Shown here in pieces: positions 59,465-64,000 of a stretch of DNA of 64,000 nucleotides. The stretch covers positions 1-64,000 of the forward strand of contig JAIEAP010000042.1 in assembly GCA_029071325.1 (NCBI GenBank), in the 5' to 3' direction. Origin of the DNA: Lachnospiraceae bacterium (lineage in GTDB: Bacteria; Bacillota; Clostridia; Lachnospirales; Lachnospiraceae). Position 1 is the stretch's first letter; each line of letters starts with the position of its first letter. The notes under the pieces are model-generated. The model made no database searches and was not told where the DNA came from. It saw nothing but the letters and a program-made list of their open reading frames with translations. The translations under genes and the position numbers were made by a program.

Positions 59465-60484
59465 ATGAAAGAAAAATTGCAGAAGATCAAAGAAGAGGCA
59501 ATGCAGCAGATTGAGACTTCCATGGAGTTGTCTCGGCTCAATGATGTTCGGGTGGCATTTTTGGGCAAAAAAGGTGAACTGACCGCAGTCTTAAAGAGTA
59601 TGAAAGACGTGAAGCCGGAGGAGAGACCTCTGGTGGGACAGTTGGTCAATGAGACCAGAGAAGCCATCGAAAAGAAACTGGAGGAGACGAAGAAGCGTCT
59701 GGAAGAAGAGCAGCTTAAGCTTAAGCTTAAGCATGAGGTGATTGACGTGACGCTACCGGCTAAGAAGAACCGGGTGGGACACCGTCATCCCAATACCATT
59801 GCGTTAGAGGAAGTAGAACGCATCTTTACCGGTATGGGATATGAGGTGGTTGAGGGACCCGAGGTTGAATACGATTATTACAACTTTGAGGCGTTGAATA
59901 TTCCCGCAAACCATCCGGCAAAGGATGAGCAGGATACTTTTTACATCAATGACAAGATCTTGCTCAGAACACAGACCTCTTCGGTTCAGGTGCGTGTGAT
60001 GGAGCAGGGAAAACTGCCGATACGCATGATCGCGCCGGGCAGAGTATTCCGTGCCGATGAGGTGGATGCCACCCATTCACCGTCGTTTCATCAGATTGAG
60101 GGAATGGTCATTGACCATGGCATTACCTTTGCGGATTTAAAGGGAACATTGCAGGAGTTTGCTGCAAGACTGTTCGGAGCGGACACGAAGGTGAAGTTCC
60201 GTCCGCATCATTTTCCGTTTACAGAGCCCAGCGCGGAGGTGGATGTGACCTGCTTTAAATGCGGCGGCAAGGGCTGCCGTTTCTGCAAAGGCGAGGGCTG
60301 GATTGAGATATTAGGCTGCGGCGTGATCCATCCCAACGTGCTGCGTATGAGCGGCATTGATCCGGAGGAGTATTCTGGTTTTGCTTTCGGCATGGGGTTG
60401 GAGCGCATTGCACTTTTGAAGTATGAGATTGATGATATGCGCCTGCTGTATGAAAATGACGACCGGTTTTTAAAGCAGTTTTAA
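59465..60484 (+). CDS. pheS: Phenylalanyl-tRNA synthetase alpha subunit
   Basis: Start at ATG 59465; VTLPAKKNRVGHRHPNTIALEEVERIFTGMGYEVVEGPEVEYDYYNFEALN, FGMGLERIALLKYEIDDMRLLYEND. Confidence 0.97.
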   Translation: MKEKLQKIKEEAMQQIETSMELSRLNDVRVAFLGKKGELTAVLKSMKDVKPEERPLVGQLVNETREAIEKKLEETKKRLEEEQLKLKLKHEVIDVTLPAKKNRVGHRHPNTIALEEVERIFTGMGYEVVEGPEVEYDYYNFEALNIPANHPAKDEQDTFYINDKILLRTQTSSVQVRVMEQGKLPIRMIAPGRVFRADEVDATHSPSFHQIEGMVIDHGITFADLKGTLQEFAARLFGADTKVKFRPHHFPFTEPSAEVDVTCFKCGGKGCRFCKGEGWIEILGCGVIHPNVLRMSGIDPEEYSGFAFGMGLERIALLKYEIDDMRLLYENDDRFLKQF

Positions 60485-60514
60485 TGGGTGAGAACATAAA
60501 GGAGATAGATAAAT

Positions 60515-62935
60515 ATGAAGACTTCATTTAAATGGATCAAGGATATGGTGCCGGGTTTAGATGTGACTCCTCGGGAATACGCAGATGCAATGATTTTATC
60601 CGGTTCCAAGGTGGAATGTTATGAGAATATGGATGCTGACCTGGATAAAATTGTGATTGGGCAGATCCGCAAAATAGAACCCCATCCTGACGCAGATAAA
60701 CTGATCGTCTGTCAGGTGGATATCGGGGCAGGAGAGCCCATTCAGATCGTGACGGGAGCGTCCAATGTCAGCGAGGGAGATAAGGTTCCTGTGGTCTTGG
60801 ACGGCGGACGTGTGGCTGGAGGCCACGACGGAAAAATGACTCCGGGGGGAATCAAGATCAAAAAGGGCAAGCTTCGTGGAATTGAGTCTAACGGAATGAT
60901 GTGTTCCATTGAGGAGCTTGGCTCCAGCAGGGATATGTATCCAAAAGCGCCGGAGGATGGAATATACATTTTCGACGAAGATGCGGTAGTGGGTGAAAAT
61001 GCCGTTACGGCTCTGGGACTTGACGATACGGTGATTGAGTATGAGATTACAAATAATCGTGTGGATTGTTTTTCTATTATCGGAATTGCTAGAGAGGCGG
61101 CGGCAACCTTTGGAAAGGAATTCTGCCCTCCGGCAGTGAAGGAGACCGGCAACAGCGAGAATGTGAACGATTATATCAAGGTGACCGTAAAGGATCAGGA
61201 GCTGTGTCCCCGTTACACCGCAAGAGTGGTGAAGAATATTAAGATTGCCCCATCGCCGGAATGGATGCAGCGGAGACTGGCTGCTCAGGGTATCCGTCCC
61301 ATCAATAATATCGTGGATATCACGAATTATGTGATGGAAGAGTACGGTCAGCCTATGCATGCCTATGACTGGGATACGATTGCGGGGCATGAGATCATTG
61401 TGCGCAGGGCGGAAAAGAACGAGAAATTCATCACACTGGATGGGCAGGAACGCATCATGGACGATTCGGTGCTTATGATCTGTGACGGTGAAAAGGCAAT
61501 CGGTATGGCCGGTATCATGGGCGGAGAAAATTCCATGATCACAGAAGATGTAAAAACCATGCTGTTTGAAGCGGCATGCTTTGACGGAACTAATATCCGT
61601 CTGTCCAGTAAGAGAATAGGGCTTCGCACCGATGCCTCGTCCAAATTTGAAAAAGGCTTAGATCCCAATCTTGCCATGGCGGCAATGAACCGTGCCTGCC
61701 AGCTGATTGAAGAGCTGGGTGCAGGCGAAGTAGTGGGAGGAGCCGTTGATGTGTACGGAAAAGTAAAGGAAGGAAGGCGGATTCCGTTTGAGCCTGAGAA
61801 ATATAACCGTCTGCTGGGAACAGATATATCCAGAGAAGATATGCTGGGCTATTTTGACCGGTTGGAGCTTAGATATGATGAGAGCAGCAACGAGGTTCTG
61901 ATTCCGTCGTGGCGGCAGGATTTATTGTGCGATGCGGATCTTGCCGAGGAGGTGGCGCGCTTCTACGGTTATGACAAGATACCGACTACGCTTCCCAGCG
62001 GAGAGGCGACTACGGGTATGCTGTCCTATAAGCTGCGCATTGAGGAAATCGCACGGGATGTGGCGGAGTTCTGCGGTTTCTCACAGAGTATGAATTATTC
62101 CTTCGAGAGCCCCAAGGTGTTTGACAAATTACTGGTGCCGGAGGATTCCTCTCTGCGTCAGACCGTGGTGATCTCCAACCCTCTGGGAGAGGATTTCAGC
62201 ATTATGCGTACAACTCCGCTCAACGGTATGCTGACCTCCCTTGCCACGAACTTCAACCGCAGGAATAAGGATGTGCGGCTCTATGAACTGGGTAACATCT
62301 ATCTGCCGTTTGCCATTCCCGTGACAGAGCTTCCGGACGAGCGGATGCAGTTTTCTCTGGGTATGTATGGAGAGGGGGATTTCTTCACCATGAAGGGCGT
62401 TGTGGAGGAATTCTTCGGTCAGGTGGGTATGAATGACAAGATTACCTACGATCCGTCTGCAGAGAGACCATATCTGCACCCAGGAAGGAAAGCAGATATT
62501 ATCTATAAGAATAAGGTGATGGGATATTTGGGGGAGATCCATCCGCTGGTAAGTGCTGCGTATGGTATCAAGGACCGTGTCTATGTGGCGGTTATCGATA
62601 TGCCGTCCATCATGGATGAGACATCCTTCGACCGTAAATATCAGGGAATTGCCCGTTTCCCGGCTGCAACAAGAGATATCAGCATGGTGGCGCCGAAAGG
62701 CATTTTGGCAGGAGATATCGAGAAGATATTTGACAATAAGGGCGGAAGCTATCTGGAAAGCTATCATCTATTTGATATCTATGAGGGCGAGCAGATCAAG
62801 GAAGGTTATAAATCCATGGCGTATTCCCTGACCTTCCGTGCACAGGATAAGAATCTGGAAGAAGCAGACTTAAGCGCAGCAATGAACCGTATTGTCAAAG
62901 CATTAGAGGCGATGGGCATTGAATTGAGGGCATAA
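60515..62935 (+). CDS. pheT: Phenylalanyl-tRNA synthetase beta subunit
   Basis: 806 aa; N-terminal tRNA-binding domain, B3/4, B5 and FDX-ACB-like C-terminus. Confidence 0.97.
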   Translation: MKTSFKWIKDMVPGLDVTPREYADAMILSGSKVECYENMDADLDKIVIGQIRKIEPHPDADKLIVCQVDIGAGEPIQIVTGASNVSEGDKVPVVLDGGRVAGGHDGKMTPGGIKIKKGKLRGIESNGMMCSIEELGSSRDMYPKAPEDGIYIFDEDAVVGENAVTALGLDDTVIEYEITNNRVDCFSIIGIAREAAATFGKEFCPPAVKETGNSENVNDYIKVTVKDQELCPRYTARVVKNIKIAPSPEWMQRRLAAQGIRPINNIVDITNYVMEEYGQPMHAYDWDTIAGHEIIVRRAEKNEKFITLDGQERIMDDSVLMICDGEKAIGMAGIMGGENSMITEDVKTMLFEAACFDGTNIRLSSKRIGLRTDASSKFEKGLDPNLAMAAMNRACQLIEELGAGEVVGGAVDVYGKVKEGRRIPFEPEKYNRLLGTDISREDMLGYFDRLELRYDESSNEVLIPSWRQDLLCDADLAEEVARFYGYDKIPTTLPSGEATTGMLSYKLRIEEIARDVAEFCGFSQSMNYSFESPKVFDKLLVPEDSSLRQTVVISNPLGEDFSIMRTTPLNGMLTSLATNFNRRNKDVRLYELGNIYLPFAIPVTELPDERMQFSLGMYGEGDFFTMKGVVEEFFGQVGMNDKITYDPSAERPYLHPGRKADIIYKNKVMGYLGEIHPLVSAAYGIKDRVYVAVIDMPSIMDETSFDRKYQGIARFPAATRDISMVAPKGILAGDIEKIFDNKGGSYLESYHLFDIYEGEQIKEGYKSMAYSLTFRAQDKNLEEADLSAAMNRIVKALEAMGIELRA

Positions 62936-62939
62936 GAGC

Positions 62940-63965
62940 ATGGATGTAAAAGATTTTGATTACGAGCTTCCGCAGGAGTTGATCGCCCAGGACCCGCTTG
63001 AGGACCGGTCCAGTTCCAGACTTATGGTATTGGACCGTCAGACAGGAGCTGTCACCCATAAAGTATTTAAGGACATTGCAGACTATCTTCAGCCGGGAGA
63101 CTGCTTGGTCATTAATAACACAAAAGTGATCCCGGCAAGGCTGTTTGGCGTGCGTGTGGGCACGGAGGCCAAAATTGAGCTTCTTCTGTTGCACCGTCAT
63201 GAAAACGATGTGTGGGAGACACTGGTGAAGCCGGGGAAAAAGTGCAGGATCGGCACGCAGATCTCCTTCGGAGACGGTTTGCTTATGGGGGAGATCATTG
63301 ATGTGATAGAGGATGGCAACCGGCTGATCCGTTTCTGTTATGAAGGGATTTTCGAGGAGATATTAGACCGGCTTGGGCAGATGCCGCTGCCGCCTTATAT
63401 TACGCACCAATTGCAGGATAAAAACCGCTATCAGACGGTGTATGCCAAGTACGATGGCTCTGCTGCCGCACCTACCGCGGGGCTTCATTTCACACCGGAG
63501 CTTCTGGATACAATCCGGGCGAAAGGAATATCTGTTGCGGAGGTGACGCTTCATGTGGGATTGGGCACGTTCCGTCCAGTGAAGGCAGATACCGTTGAGG
63601 AGCATCATATGCATTCGGAATTTTATCAGATTGACCAGAGTGAGGCGGACAAGATCAATGCTGCAAAAGCAGCGGGAGGACGTGTGATCGCAGTCGGCAC
63701 CACCAGCACAAGGACGCTGGAATCCGCCGCCCTTGCAGACGGTACGGTTCCGGCAAAGAGCGGCTGGACGGATATTTTCATTTATCCTGGCTATACCTTT
63801 CAGGTAGTGGATGCGTTGATCACGAACTTTCACCTGCCACAGTCGACACTGGTGATGCTGGTTTCTGCATTGGCAGGACGGGAGCATGTCTTACAGGCAT
63901 ATGAGGAAGCGGTGAAGGAGAGATACCGGTTCTTCAGCTTTGGGGATGCTATGCTGATACTCTGA
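62940..63965 (+). CDS. queA: S-adenosylmethionine:tRNA ribosyltransferase-isomerase
   Basis: [69 protein letters not shown]. Confidence 0.96.
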   Translation: MDVKDFDYELPQELIAQDPLEDRSSSRLMVLDRQTGAVTHKVFKDIADYLQPGDCLVINNTKVIPARLFGVRVGTEAKIELLLLHRHENDVWETLVKPGKKCRIGTQISFGDGLLMGEIIDVIEDGNRLIRFCYEGIFEEILDRLGQMPLPPYITHQLQDKNRYQTVYAKYDGSAAAPTAGLHFTPELLDTIRAKGISVAEVTLHVGLGTFRPVKADTVEEHHMHSEFYQIDQSEADKINAAKAAGGRVIAVGTTSTRTLESAALADGTVPAKSGWTDIFIYPGYTFQVVDALITNFHLPQSTLVMLVSALAGREHVLQAYEEAVKERYRFFSFGDAMLIL

Positions 63966-64000
63966 TTTTTCTGTTGTAATGATCTGGAAAATGATATAAA

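Noticed and set aside
59712-59733. CTTAAG tandem hexamer repeat inside pheS (AGCTTAAGCTTAAGCTTAAGC)
   Set aside because: In-frame LKLKLK in a coiled-coil linker of PheS; short and probably an unremarkable slippage tract.

Overview
This 64 kb window looks like chromosomal DNA from a Lachnospiraceae-type Firmicute. That assignment is inferred from gene content and protein style; no search was run. Most of it is ordinary core-genome coding sequence: a chemotaxis block (histidine kinase, RR-HD, cheR, cheB, cheY-like, cheA, cheW, MCP), bactofilin-pyrH-frr-uppS-cdsA-dxr-rseP-ispG-polC, purine salvage, alaS, thiC, rpsU, ilvN-ilvC-leuC-leuD, thrC, a response regulator/CheX-like pair, citrate synthase, deoC-cdd, ATP-type PEP carboxykinase, a SpoIID-like protein, and T-box-pheS-pheT-queA. 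No rRNA, tRNA, CRISPR array, complete transposon or prophage was recognised. The strongest second-look signals are noncoding: (1) a 591-bp imperfect inverted repeat (33904-34494) upstream of alaS, with conserved blocks separated by diverged blocks; (2) a probable 6S RNA gene (about 55580-55780) with a near-consensus promoter, followed by a run of about 18-nt periodic ACAAAAGA motifs ending in an intrinsic terminator; (3) a possible Ile/Val/Leu attenuator upstream of ilvN; (4) two compact structured, MITE-like intergenic elements (47643-47790 and 55322-55514). Protein-level oddities are a frameshifted ilvC, an HNH-less AP2-like protein, an MshEN-like/CheX fusion, a DUF4405-flavodoxin fusion, a flagellin-like protein with atypical termini, and a histidine kinase with a His-less Hpt-like tail.
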